From Paenibacillus sp. MAEPY2 (lineage in GTDB: Bacteria; Bacillota; Bacilli; Paenibacillales; Paenibacillaceae): 64,000 nucleotides of DNA. A model generated the notes under the pieces. It was not told the DNA's origin. It ran no database searches and was given only the letters and a program-made list of their open reading frames with translations. Within the stretch, counting starts at the first letter, position 1. Every line of letters begins with the position of its first letter. The translations under genes were made by a program, and so were the position numbers. Below, in pieces: positions 8,248 to 16,021 of this stretch. The DNA is taken from the NCBI RefSeq assembly GCF_000499205.1, contig NZ_AWUK01000012.1, forward strand, positions 124,001 through 188,000, written 5' to 3'.

Positions 8248-8253
8248 TATAAT
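8248..8253 (+). promoter_or_regulatory. -10 element of the peptide gene promoter
   Basis: A perfect TATAAT lies 37 bases before the peptide ATG, with the palindrome immediately upstream. At 17-base spacing the -35 position reads AATTAG, a poor match. Confidence 0.5.
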
Positions 8254-8290
8254 AAAATGAAAAAAGAAAATCAAAAAAGAGGTGTGAACT

Positions 8291-8452
8291 ATGAGAGAAA
8301 TTCAATCTGCTGCGGCAAAGAAAGAGAAACAGGTGTGGGAGACCCCTCGAATGGAAGTGCTGGATATTAGCGAAACCATGAACGGCGGTGAAGGAATTTG
8401 GCAATATGTATGGGGCGGGGAGTTTTGGAAGCTCGAAATGCTAGTTAGTTAG
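8291..8452 (+). CDS. Lasso-type (paeninodin-like) RiPP precursor peptide, orphan
   Basis: 53 residues. The start is ATG with AGAGGTG at 8278-8284. After a Lys-rich N-terminus the leader reads W16-E-T-P-R-M-E-V-L-D-I-S-E-T-M30, which matches the Firmicute lasso leader pattern (aromatic-x-x-Pro-x-hydrophobic, Leu-Asp-Val/Ile, then Thr at -2 and Met at -1 of the cleavage site, as in paeninodin). The predicted core starts at Asn31-Gly-Gly and is rich in Trp (W37, W41, W46). A lasso ring needs Asp or Glu at core position 7, 8 or 9; here those are Trp, Gln and Tyr. No lasso cyclase, leader peptidase or RRE protein is encoded in the window. The leader class is fairly clear and the mature product is not. 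Confidence 0.65.
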   Translation: MREIQSAAAKKEKQVWETPRMEVLDISETMNGGEGIWQYVWGGEFWKLEMLVS

Positions 8453-8518
8453 ATAGATAAAACGAGTTCATAGGGTCACCGGACTTACTACTATATATGG
8501 ATGAGGTGAACGATTGTC

Positions 8519-9739
8519 ATGAGTATTCAATGGAAATGGATGATTCGTTTAAGTGTGTTTTTATTATTTTTAGGGGTGTGTGGTCTGTTGCTTTCTGGGA
8601 CGACATATGCTGCTTCCAAAGATGCTTTAGCGGAGGGGCAAGTTAATCAACTTGCTCAAAGTTCAAGAATTTTTGGGAAAATTACCGATATGGATGGTTT
8701 TCCGGTGAAAGATGTAAATGTAAATATCAAGATGTACACAATCGAAAACATCGAAATAGCAACCAAAACGATTAAAACTAATTCCAAGGGAGAGTACAAT
8801 TTTGAAACAACGTTAAGTGAAGGCATACGCATCAATATTAGTACGGTTGCCAAGGGGTACTTGCAAACCGACAATAATTATATTAGCTATTATTTGATTC
8901 CGGGAGAAACAAGGGCATTTAATTTTTCCCTCTATGAACCAGCAACAGTTGTAGGCAAAGTTACTGATCAATCAGGAAAACCAGTTGTGGGTGCTGTCAT
9001 TAAAGTAACAACTGTCAGCCAGTCTGTAAAGACGGACAAGGATGGCAACTACGCAATTACAGGTATTAATCCTTATTCCGCCCCTGATATTATGGTTTCG
9101 GTTGATGCAGATGGATATGTTCCTTACACAAAATATCTTTTTCTATACACCGGTGTTACAGAGAAGTTGAACATAACACTTCAAGAGGCCGCCAAGGTGA
9201 GTGGCTTGGTGCAAGATGAACAGGGGAGGCCAGTGGCTGGGGCCACGGTATCTATTAATAATCTTAAGATGATAACAGACAAACAAGGCAAGTATTCCAT
9301 GGATCGACTGTCTCCGGGAACAAGCATAATCTCTGTCGAAGCGGATGGTTATATCAACCAAACGATTAGGGTAACTTTGGTCAAAGGACCTAACAATACA
9401 TTTGATTTTTTCCTTAAAAGTAATGTGGACAAAACCCCGCCTGTAACCAAATATGCTTTAGTTCCTTTGACAGAAATATCCAACGGAAAACAATATATTA
9501 ATGGATTTAATTTTAAGTTAAAGGCAACGGACGAAGTTAAGGGATCAGGTTTGAAAATGACCCAGTACAGAATCAATGGGGGTGAATGGATCACGTTTAC
9601 CGGACCAATAAAAATTTATGCTCCTGATGTCAAAACAGTGGAGTATTTCAGTACAGATGTCGCCGGCAACCAAGAGAAAATAAACAAAATGGATTTTGTG
9701 AACGGGAAGTTTGAAGGAGCAGGTTCATACCCCTATTGA
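8519..9739 (+). CDS. Secreted protein with three carboxypeptidase-regulatory-like domains
   Basis: 406 residues. Residues 1-31 are a signal peptide ending near TTYAA. Three transthyretin-like CarboxypepD_reg repeats follow at about 52-135, 141-220 and 224-300, each with 'G.V.D..G.PV.GA.V' and 'T...G.Y....L' patterns. The last about 95 residues ('KLKATDEVKGSG', 'YFSTDVAGNQ') look like the OmpL47-type beta domain of Bacillus surface proteins. There is no catalytic domain and no LPxTG anchor, so it is a secreted or loosely attached protein of unknown function. ATG start with GAGGTGA nine bases upstream. It lies 66 bases after the peptide gene with no terminator between, so co-transcription is likely. 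Confidence 0.8.
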   Translation: MSIQWKWMIRLSVFLLFLGVCGLLLSGTTYAASKDALAEGQVNQLAQSSRIFGKITDMDGFPVKDVNVNIKMYTIENIEIATKTIKTNSKGEYNFETTLSEGIRINISTVAKGYLQTDNNYISYYLIPGETRAFNFSLYEPATVVGKVTDQSGKPVVGAVIKVTTVSQSVKTDKDGNYAITGINPYSAPDIMVSVDADGYVPYTKYLFLYTGVTEKLNITLQEAAKVSGLVQDEQGRPVAGATVSINNLKMITDKQGKYSMDRLSPGTSIISVEADGYINQTIRVTLVKGPNNTFDFFLKSNVDKTPPVTKYALVPLTEISNGKQYINGFNFKLKATDEVKGSGLKMTQYRINGGEWITFTGPIKIYAPDVKTVEYFSTDVAGNQEKINKMDFVNGKFEGAGSYPY

Positions 9740-9764
9740 TTAAATAACTACTTATAATGAAGAA

Positions 9765-9816
9765 AGGCGACGTCACTTGAATCCCTTCGCGGGGTAAGAG
9801 TCGAAGTCGTCTTTTT
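9765..9816 (+). terminator. Terminator after the secreted protein
   Basis: GGCGAC pairs with GTCGTC, with an inner CCC-ttcgc-GGG arm, followed by TTTTT at 9812-9816. Confidence 0.65.
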
Positions 9817-9858
9817 AGATCTAAAATAACTGAACGAAATAATGTTGTAAGCATTCCT

Positions 9859-9888
9859 TTGAATCCAATGAACCGATCAGTGTATAAT
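9859..9888 (+). promoter_or_regulatory. Promoter of the nitroreductase gene
   Basis: TTGAAT (9859-9864), an 18-base spacer and TATAAT (9883-9888), leaving a leader of about 105 bases. Confidence 0.55.
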
Positions 9889-10000
9889 CAAGAGGGTAAT
9901 CCAGTTTGCTGCACTATTTGTTTTTTTATAAATGAGTCGATTCACATCGCAGGTTTGAACTGCGGTCACGGATAATTTTTATAATCTGGGAGGCATGGTC

Positions 10001-10552
10001 ATGAGTAAATCTACCCAAACGGGTAACGCCGTAAGAGAAGCCATTGAAAACCGTCGCACCGTCAAAAAATTTAAAAAAGAAGCTGTTCCTACACAGCAGA
10101 TTATTGATCTGTTGGACACAGCCGTATGGGCACCTAATCATAAATTGCGTGAGCCGTGGCGCTTTTTGCTATTTAGCGGAGATGGACTGAACAAGCTGGC
10201 AGAAGCCATAGATGCAGAGATGGGTGAGGATAACAAGTTCTCTGCGAATATCAAGCAGGTCCCAGCCGTTATGCTTGTAGTCATGGAAGAAGATCCGCGC
10301 CAGAATGTCTGGGATGAAGATTTTGCAGCAGTGAGTGCGTTGGTACAGAACTTCCTACTCGCAGCATGGAGTGAAGACATTGGTACCTTCTGGGTAACCA
10401 AGCCTTTCCTGTACGGACCCAAATTCCGCAAGTCCCTTGGTATTCAGGCTGGGGAAAAAATTATCGGCATGGTTTACATGGGGTATCCAGAGGTTGTTCC
10501 TTCTGCCAAAGAACGTACACCAGCTAAGGACAAGCTGACTATATTTGAATAA
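10001..10552 (+). CDS. Nitroreductase family oxidoreductase
   Basis: 183 residues. This is an FMN-dependent NAD(P)H oxidoreductase fold: 'AIENRRTVKKFK' near the N-terminus is the FMN-binding Arg region, 'WAPNHKLREPWRF' is the second flavin-binding stretch, and 'KIIGMVYMGYPE' is the C-terminal family motif. Substrates of such enzymes range from nitro compounds to quinones and cannot be predicted here. GGGAGG at 9988-9993 fits the ATG at 10001 better than the in-frame ATG at 9995. It is a single-gene unit between its own promoter and a terminator. Confidence 0.88.
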   Translation: MSKSTQTGNAVREAIENRRTVKKFKKEAVPTQQIIDLLDTAVWAPNHKLREPWRFLLFSGDGLNKLAEAIDAEMGEDNKFSANIKQVPAVMLVVMEEDPRQNVWDEDFAAVSALVQNFLLAAWSEDIGTFWVTKPFLYGPKFRKSLGIQAGEKIIGMVYMGYPEVVPSAKERTPAKDKLTIFE

Positions 10553-10595
10553 TTAATATGTTTTTCGCTACACATTCGAACATAATTCTCTATGC

Positions 10596-10657
10596 AAATA
10601 CCCCTGCACGTTCTCTCTACGGAGTAGAAATACTTGCAGGGGTATTTGTTTGTTTTA
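10596..10657. terminator. Terminator, probably bidirectional
   Basis: AAATACCCCTGCA (10596-10608) pairs perfectly with TGCAGGGGTATTT (10635-10647). T-rich sequence follows, and the stem's own A-run gives T residues on the minus strand. It lies between the convergent nitroreductase and comM genes. Confidence 0.85.
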
Positions 10658-10771
10658 ATTTATGAAACATTAGATTTAAAATCTACTGAAATCGCGCTTG
10701 AACCCGATCATGGTGCTGAATGGTGAGGACATATATTCCCCTTAAAGCTTTTATTGCTGGAGTGATCTCTC

Positions 10772-12376
10772 TTAAAATAAATTCAAATCCAACTGACGAT
10801 ATTGTATCGCTTCAGCCACATGAGCAGTCAAAATTACGCCATTATGGTCCAGGTCGGCGATCGTCTGGGCCATCTTAATAATTCGATCATGTGCACGCAT
10901 GCTCAGGTTCAATGCTTGCAGTGTCTGCTGGAGCAGATAGTCTGCTTCATCAGGCAGACGAATCGTTCGACGCAGAAGGGTTCCTGATAGCTGGCTATTC
11001 CAGCGAACTGAACTGTTCGCATATCGGGCAGCCTGAATATGATGAGCGTGAATGACTTTGGCCTGCATTTCCGCAGATGAAGGAGAAGCGCCAGCCTTGC
11101 GCCACTCACCTGGGGGAGGCACTTCAACCTGAAGGTCGATTCGGTCCAGCAGGGGACCGGAAATTTTGGCACGGTACGCGGCCACGCGTGCAGGACTGCA
11201 TATACATCGTTGTTCCTCAGACTGGGCAGAGAGATATCCACAAGGACAGGGATTCATAGAGCAGGCGAGCATAAATTGTGCTGGAAATGTGAACGCGGCT
11301 CGCGCGCGGCTTATGGTGACTTTGCGATCCTCCAATGGCTGTCTCAACACTTCAAGGACTTGCCGCTGAAACTCGGGCAGCTCATCCAGAAACAATATAC
11401 CCCGATGGGCAAGGCTAACTTCGCCCGGCTTGGGAATTCCGCCGCCTCCAATTAGCCCTGATGTGGAGATCGTATGATGTGGTGAACGAAAAGGTCTGTC
11501 TGCAACCAGTCCGCGAGAGGTTTCCTTAAGTTTGCCTGCGGCACTTAGCACTTTGGTTACTTCCAGCGCTTCGTCTTCGGACAATGGGGGAAGAATCGTA
11601 GGCAGCCGTTTAATTAACATGGTTTTCCCTGTTCCTGGCGGGCCAACTAGCAAAATATTGTGCATCCCTGCTGCGGCAATCATGAGTGCTCGTTTCACAT
11701 GATGCTGTCCTAACACATCACTATAATCATCCTCCAGGAATGAAGTGTGTTTCGAGCGCTCGTGGTTATTCAAATTTTCGTGATCTGGAATTCGAACAGA
11801 AAGGTGAGCGTAGTCTTTTATAACAACAGGCCCCTTATTTGGTATCGTTTCTTTCGTGCTCTTTGCAGCGGTTACGCTCTCTGGTACGATATCTTGCAAA
11901 TGACGAACCCCATATACCTGAATACCCCGAATTAGCGAAGCCTCTTCCAAATTATCGGCGGGCAGAAGAACAGAGGTAAAGCCTTGCCGTTTTGCCAAAT
12001 CTACCATGGATAAAATGCCAGGAACAGATCTCACTGAACCGTCCAATGCCAGTTCACCCACTACTAATGTCCGTTCTTGTACAGGAAGTACCAGTTGGCC
12101 ACTTGTCATAAGTAAACCAACAGCAATGGCAAGATCAAAGGAAGCTCCTTCCTTGCGCAGATCCGCAGGGGCCAGATTAATCGTAATCCGTTGTAACGGA
12201 TACTGATAGCCACAGTTTTTTATAGCCGCACGAACGCGTTCAACCGCTTCACGTATAGCCGAATCCGGCAATCCGATAATAGACGTTTGGGGTAAACCAT
12301 TCGACAAATCTGTTTCCACTTCAATTAATACTCCGTCAATTCCATATAAACAGGCACTATGCAGTTTTCCATACAT
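10772..12376 (-). CDS. comM: ComM/YifB family Mg-chelatase-like AAA ATPase
   Basis: 534 residues, usual family length. The N-terminal about 170 residues are the Lon-protease-like S5 fold ('GLPDSAIREAVERVRAAI', 'LAPADLRKEGASFDLA'). An AAA+ domain follows with Walker A 'GPPGTGKT', then a Cys-rich insertion ('CSMNPCPCG' ... 'CIC') and a C-terminal helical part. In Gram-negative bacteria ComM is a helicase that promotes branch migration during transformation; the Firmicute role is inferred by homology. It is the only long minus-strand gene after the deacetylase and is monocistronic. Confidence 0.93.
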   Translation of the reverse strand: MYGKLHSACLYGIDGVLIEVETDLSNGLPQTSIIGLPDSAIREAVERVRAAIKNCGYQYPLQRITINLAPADLRKEGASFDLAIAVGLLMTSGQLVLPVQERTLVVGELALDGSVRSVPGILSMVDLAKRQGFTSVLLPADNLEEASLIRGIQVYGVRHLQDIVPESVTAAKSTKETIPNKGPVVIKDYAHLSVRIPDHENLNNHERSKHTSFLEDDYSDVLGQHHVKRALMIAAAGMHNILLVGPPGTGKTMLIKRLPTILPPLSEDEALEVTKVLSAAGKLKETSRGLVADRPFRSPHHTISTSGLIGGGGIPKPGEVSLAHRGILFLDELPEFQRQVLEVLRQPLEDRKVTISRARAAFTFPAQFMLACSMNPCPCGYLSAQSEEQRCICSPARVAAYRAKISGPLLDRIDLQVEVPPPGEWRKAGASPSSAEMQAKVIHAHHIQAARYANSSVRWNSQLSGTLLRRTIRLPDEADYLLQQTLQALNLSMRAHDRIIKMAQTIADLDHNGVILTAHVAEAIQYRQLDLNLF

Positions 12377-12795
12377 AATACAAGAAACACCTCACTTCGT
12401 CCTTGGCGCGCATAGTACGGGCCAGTCTACGAATTAAGGTGCTTCCTCAGCTTCTACAAGCATTTTATATAAAAGAAATCAGGGCGTCAACCCGTCTCGT
12501 CATAGTACGGTTTATCTATCCCTTACTTTGGATTGTATATAGATTTCCGCATGAAGTTTCCCGCAGAATAAAAATTATTCACTTCCGATTCAATATCGCG
12601 CTGTTGTGGAGGTGTAAGTAGAAGATGGGTGAGCTGTTCAATGTATCAAGAATTTTTTGTTATGTGGTTATATATTTTGATTATCATCTATACCTGTTAT
12701 TAATTTTAGGCAATTAAATTTATAGCTATTAAATAGATTGATGAAATCATTTGTGCTCAATTATTCTGTTTTTTTTCTAATTTATGATAAGATAG
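12377..12795. other. Long intergenic region between comM and the OhrR gene
   Basis: It holds the comM promoter on the minus strand and AT-rich sequence up to the structured leader of the regulator gene. Short open frames here, such as 12403-12621, have no SD and no recognisable product. Confidence 0.5.
12462..12490 (-). promoter_or_regulatory. Promoter of comM
   Basis: On the minus strand, TTGACG (12490-12485) and TAAAAT (12467-12462) are 17 bases apart, five of six matches in each box, about 85 bases before the comM ATG. Confidence 0.6.
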
Positions 12796-12875
12796 ATTGA
12801 GGTTCCTTATATTCGCAAATTCTTGCGGTTATAACAGGGGGCAACCTCTATTATAAGGAATATAGAATGCTCAAT
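12796..12875 (+). promoter_or_regulatory. Leader with alternative stem-loops before ohrR
   Basis: ATTGAG (12796-12801) pairs with CTCAAT (12870-12875) and TTCCTTATA (12803-12811) with TATAAGGAA (12852-12860). A competing fold pairs GAGGTT (12799-12804) with AACCTC (12843-12848). A small hairpin CGCAA-attc-TTGCG (12814-12827) fits inside either fold. The two main folds exclude each other. This could be an RNA switch or DNA operators; only the pairing is seen. Confidence 0.4.
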
Positions 12876-12902
12876 AGCACAATAGGTAGGTGAGACAGAT
12901 AT

Positions 12903-13358
12903 ATGCAGAATGAAAGTTTGAAGCTGGATAATCAATTATGCTTTGCCATATACGCTTGTTCACGTGAAATTACGAAGATGTACCAGCCCTATCTTGAGGT
13001 ACTGGGTGTAACCTATTCTCAATACCTGGTCTTGATGGTGTTGTGGGAACGTGAAGAATGTACGGTTAAGGAAATCGGAGAGGCGCTTTACCTCGATTCG
13101 GGGACATTGACACCACTTCTGAAACGTTTACAGTCAGCAGGACTTATTCATCGCGAACGTTCAGTCCAGGATGAACGAAAAGTATTGATTACACTTACAG
13201 ACGCCGGGCGGGAACTTCGCCATAAAGCTTTGTCTATACCTGAAGCGATCCAGGAAGATGCATGTCTGAACAGTTCAGAGTTTGAATCTTTACTGGGACA
13301 GTTCAAGGGCCTTCTGGAGAAAGTCCATCAGACGAACACCAAAGAAGCCAGAAAATAA
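12903..13358 (+). CDS. ohrR: OhrR-like MarR family peroxide-sensing repressor
   Basis: 151 residues. The N-terminus 'LKLDNQLCFAIYACSRE' lines up with B. subtilis OhrR and places the redox-sensing cysteine at Cys13. The winged-helix region includes 'LYLDSGTLTPLLKRL' (recognition helix) and 'DERKVLITLT' (wing), both near-identical to OhrR. This family represses organic-peroxide resistance genes until the cysteine is oxidised. No ohrA-type peroxidase gene is next to it. ATG start after GGTAGGTGAG. A terminator follows, so it is monocistronic. Confidence 0.85.
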   Translation: MQNESLKLDNQLCFAIYACSREITKMYQPYLEVLGVTYSQYLVLMVLWEREECTVKEIGEALYLDSGTLTPLLKRLQSAGLIHRERSVQDERKVLITLTDAGRELRHKALSIPEAIQEDACLNSSEFESLLGQFKGLLEKVHQTNTKEARK

Positions 13359-13383
13359 AGTGCATCGTCGTAATATTATCAAG

Positions 13384-13412
13384 AAACCTTGGCTTATTAG
13401 CTAAGGTTTTTT
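13384..13412 (+). terminator. Terminator of ohrR
   Basis: AAACCTT-g-GCT pairs with AGC-t-AAGGTTT around an ATT-type loop and is followed by a T run (13407-13412). Confidence 0.85.
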
Positions 13413-13487
13413 CCATTAATATCCAAGCATTCACAATATGGGATCATACTCATATCAAAATACTGTCTATTAACCATTACATTTTTA

Positions 13488-13516
13488 AGGAAAGCGTTTT
13501 AAAAACATGTTACAAT
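13488..13516 (+). promoter_or_regulatory. sucC promoter with overlapping cre-like site
   Basis: An extended -10, TG-T-TACAAT (13508-13516), lies about 90 bases before sucC. Upstream, at 13488-13503, AGGAAAGCGTTTTAAA matches the CcpA cre consensus with two mismatches (T to G, C to A). Overlap with the -35 region would fit glucose repression of a TCA-cycle operon. Confidence 0.5.
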
Positions 13517-13607
13517 GAATTGGGTTTAAGTGAAAATAGTCAACATTTGTCTTTTGTTAGTCTACCAACCCGCCTTGTTGCAGTCATGTTGATAGGAGGA
13601 TTCGAGA

Positions 13608-14768
13608 ATGAATATCCATGAATATCAAGGAAAAGAAGTACTGAAACAGTATGGAGTCACCGTTCCAAACGGAAAGGTTGCTTATACAGTCGATGAAGCG
13701 GTTGCGGCCGCAGAGGCACTGGGCAGTCCGGTGACTGTAGTCAAAGCGCAAATTCATGCAGGTGGCCGGGGGAAAGCCGGCGGCGTGAAAGTAGCGAAAA
13801 GTATCGACGAAGTTCGTGCTTATGCATCCGAAATTTTGGGAAAAGTATTGGTAACACATCAGACTGGACCTGAAGGTAAAGAAGTGAAGCGTCTTCTGAT
13901 TGAAGAAGGATGCGATATCCGCAAAGAGTATTATGTGGGTGTTGTTGTGGACCGTGCCACAGGCCGCGTCGTGATGATGGCTTCCGAAGAAGGCGGTACA
14001 GAGATCGAAGAAGTAGCTGAAGCTACACCTGAGAAAATTTTCAAAGAAATTATTGACCCTGCAATTGGATTGCAAGTGTTCCAGGCACGTAAACTAGCGT
14101 ACAGTATTCGTATTCCGAATGAGTTGGTGAACAAAGCGGTTAAATTTATGCTTGCGTTGTACACAGCATTTGTCGAAAAAGATTGCTCCATTGCCGAAAT
14201 TAATCCACTCGTTGTTACCGGAGATGGAAACGTTATCGCGCTGGATGCAAAATTGAATTTTGATTCCAACGCCTTGTTCCGTCACAAAGATATTCTGGAA
14301 CTGCGCGACCTGGATGAAGAAGACGAAAAAGAAATCGAAGCTTCCAAATACGACCTGAGCTACATAGCACTTGATGGCAACATCGGCTGTATGGTTAATG
14401 GTGCGGGACTTGCGATGGCGACGATGGATATCATCAAATACTATGGCGGCGACCCGGCCAACTTCCTGGATGTTGGGGGCGGTGCGACAACAGAGAAAGT
14501 GACCGAAGCTTTCAAAATCATTTTGTCTGACGCCAAAGTGGCGGGTATCTTCGTTAACATTTTTGGCGGCATTATGCGTTGTGATGTCATTGCCAACGGT
14601 GTTGTTGAAGCCGCGAAGCAGCTTGGCCTGACTAAACCGCTGGTTGTTCGTCTTGAAGGAACTAACGTGGAACTTGGTAAACGTATCTTGGGTGAATCCG
14701 GCCTGAATATCGTTCCTGCTGATTCCATGGCCGATGGTGCACAGAAAATTGTTGCCCTCGTAAAATAA
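13608..14768 (+). CDS. sucC: Succinyl-CoA synthetase beta subunit
   Basis: 386 residues, full length. It forms the ADP-forming succinate-CoA ligase with SucD, making ATP from succinyl-CoA in the TCA cycle. The ATP-grasp domain starts with '[17 protein letters not shown]', and '[12 protein letters not shown]' is the Gly-rich nucleotide loop. The C-terminal CoA-ligase domain has '[13 protein letters not shown]'. ATG start after TAGGAGGA. sucD follows 79 bases later without a terminator. Confidence 0.98.
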   Translation: MNIHEYQGKEVLKQYGVTVPNGKVAYTVDEAVAAAEALGSPVTVVKAQIHAGGRGKAGGVKVAKSIDEVRAYASEILGKVLVTHQTGPEGKEVKRLLIEEGCDIRKEYYVGVVVDRATGRVVMMASEEGGTEIEEVAEATPEKIFKEIIDPAIGLQVFQARKLAYSIRIPNELVNKAVKFMLALYTAFVEKDCSIAEINPLVVTGDGNVIALDAKLNFDSNALFRHKDILELRDLDEEDEKEIEASKYDLSYIALDGNIGCMVNGAGLAMATMDIIKYYGGDPANFLDVGGGATTEKVTEAFKIILSDAKVAGIFVNIFGGIMRCDVIANGVVEAAKQLGLTKPLVVRLEGTNVELGKRILGESGLNIVPADSMADGAQKIVALVK

Positions 14769-14847
14769 GTTCATTCCTGGGCAAATTGCTGCCTTAGTTC
14801 CGGAGCTGTCCGGCACTTGAAAAATAACCGTAAGGATGTGAAGCAAC

Positions 14848-15777
14848 GTGAGTATTTTGATTGATAAAAATACAAAAGTCATTACGCAAGGCATTACGGG
14901 TTCAACGGGAATGTTCCACACGAAGGGCGCATTGGACTACGGAACCCAGATGGTAGGCGGCGTTACACCGGGTAAAGGCGGAACCAATGTTGATATCACG
15001 CTGGAAGATGGCAAAGTAGTCAGTCTCCCGGTGTTTAATACAGTACAGGAAGCGAAGGAAGCTACTGGCGCAACAGCGAGCGTCATCTACGTTCCTCCGG
15101 CATTTGCAGCCGATTCCATCATGGAAGCTGTGGACGCAGAGCTGGATCTCGTGATCTGTATTACCGAAGGTATCCCGGTACTTGATATGGTCAAGGTTGA
15201 CCGTTTCATGGAAGGCAAAGATACCGTTCTGATCGGACCAAACTGTCCAGGCGTTATTACACCAGGCGAATGCAAAATCGGCATCATGCCAGGTTATATT
15301 CATATGCCTGGCCATGTTGGCGTGGTCTCCCGTAGTGGAACACTCACGTATGAAGCTGTTCATCAATTGTCTGCACGTGGAATCGGACAATCTTCTGCTG
15401 TGGGAATCGGGGGCGACCCGGTTAAAGGCTCCGAGTTCATTGATATCCTGAAACGGTTCAATGAAGATCCGCAGACACATGCGGTCATCATGATCGGTGA
15501 AATCGGCGGTACGGCTGAAGAAGATGCGGCGGAATGGGTACGCGATAACATGACCAAACCGGTAGTTGGTTTCATTGGTGGCGTTACTGCGCCTCCAGGG
15601 AAACGGATGGGTCATGCAGGTGCTATCATCTCTGGTGGTAAAGGTACTGCCAAAGAAAAAATTGCGAAACTGGAATCTTGCGGAATCAAAGTTGCTCCAA
15701 CGCCAGCTGAAATGGGCTCGACTCTTGTGAGCGTACTTGAAGAACGCGGTATTCTGAATTTGTGCACGACACATTAA
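14848..15777 (+). CDS. sucD: Succinyl-CoA synthetase alpha subunit
   Basis: 309 residues. The N-terminal CoA-binding Rossmann domain has '[14 protein letters not shown]', '[15 protein letters not shown]' follows, and the phosphohistidine region is '[15 protein letters not shown]' near residue 255. It partners SucC. GTG start after AAGGATGTGA. A terminator follows 80 bases after the stop, so sucCD is a two-gene operon. The C-terminal tail after residue about 293 is slightly longer than usual. Confidence 0.98.
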   Translation: MSILIDKNTKVITQGITGSTGMFHTKGALDYGTQMVGGVTPGKGGTNVDITLEDGKVVSLPVFNTVQEAKEATGATASVIYVPPAFAADSIMEAVDAELDLVICITEGIPVLDMVKVDRFMEGKDTVLIGPNCPGVITPGECKIGIMPGYIHMPGHVGVVSRSGTLTYEAVHQLSARGIGQSSAVGIGGDPVKGSEFIDILKRFNEDPQTHAVIMIGEIGGTAEEDAAEWVRDNMTKPVVGFIGGVTAPPGKRMGHAGAIISGGKGTAKEKIAKLESCGIKVAPTPAEMGSTLVSVLEERGILNLCTTH

Positions 15778-15856
15778 TTCTTTTCCGTTATAATAGAAGA
15801 AACGGCTCAGGAATATAATTTTCTGGTGAACCGACTATTAATAATGCGGAAAAGGT

Positions 15857-15898
15857 AAGCAACCTTTTGTCCTGAACAGGGCGAAGGGTTGCTTTTTT
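15857..15898 (+). terminator. Terminator of sucCD
   Basis: AAGCAACCTT (15857-15866) pairs with AAGGGTTGCTT (15884-15894) and runs into TTTTTT. Confidence 0.85.
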
Positions 15899-16021
15899 GC
15901 GTTTTTTATCGGGTGAAAAAGAGAGTGATTGTTTGCCTGCGAGAGTAAACGCTTGCATTCCGTTGTCACATAACACACAATATGAGGGAAGATTTTCTTC
16001 CCGATATGGGAGGTTTTTGAT

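Noticed and set aside
12403..12621. 72-codon open frame upstream of ohrR
   Set aside because: It overlaps the comM promoter region, has no SD and its composition looks non-coding.
14094..15774. Long antisense frames opposite sucC and sucD (275 and 290 codons)
   Set aside because: sucCD are unmistakable on the plus strand and the antisense translations are rich in Cys, His and Phe without any family pattern.
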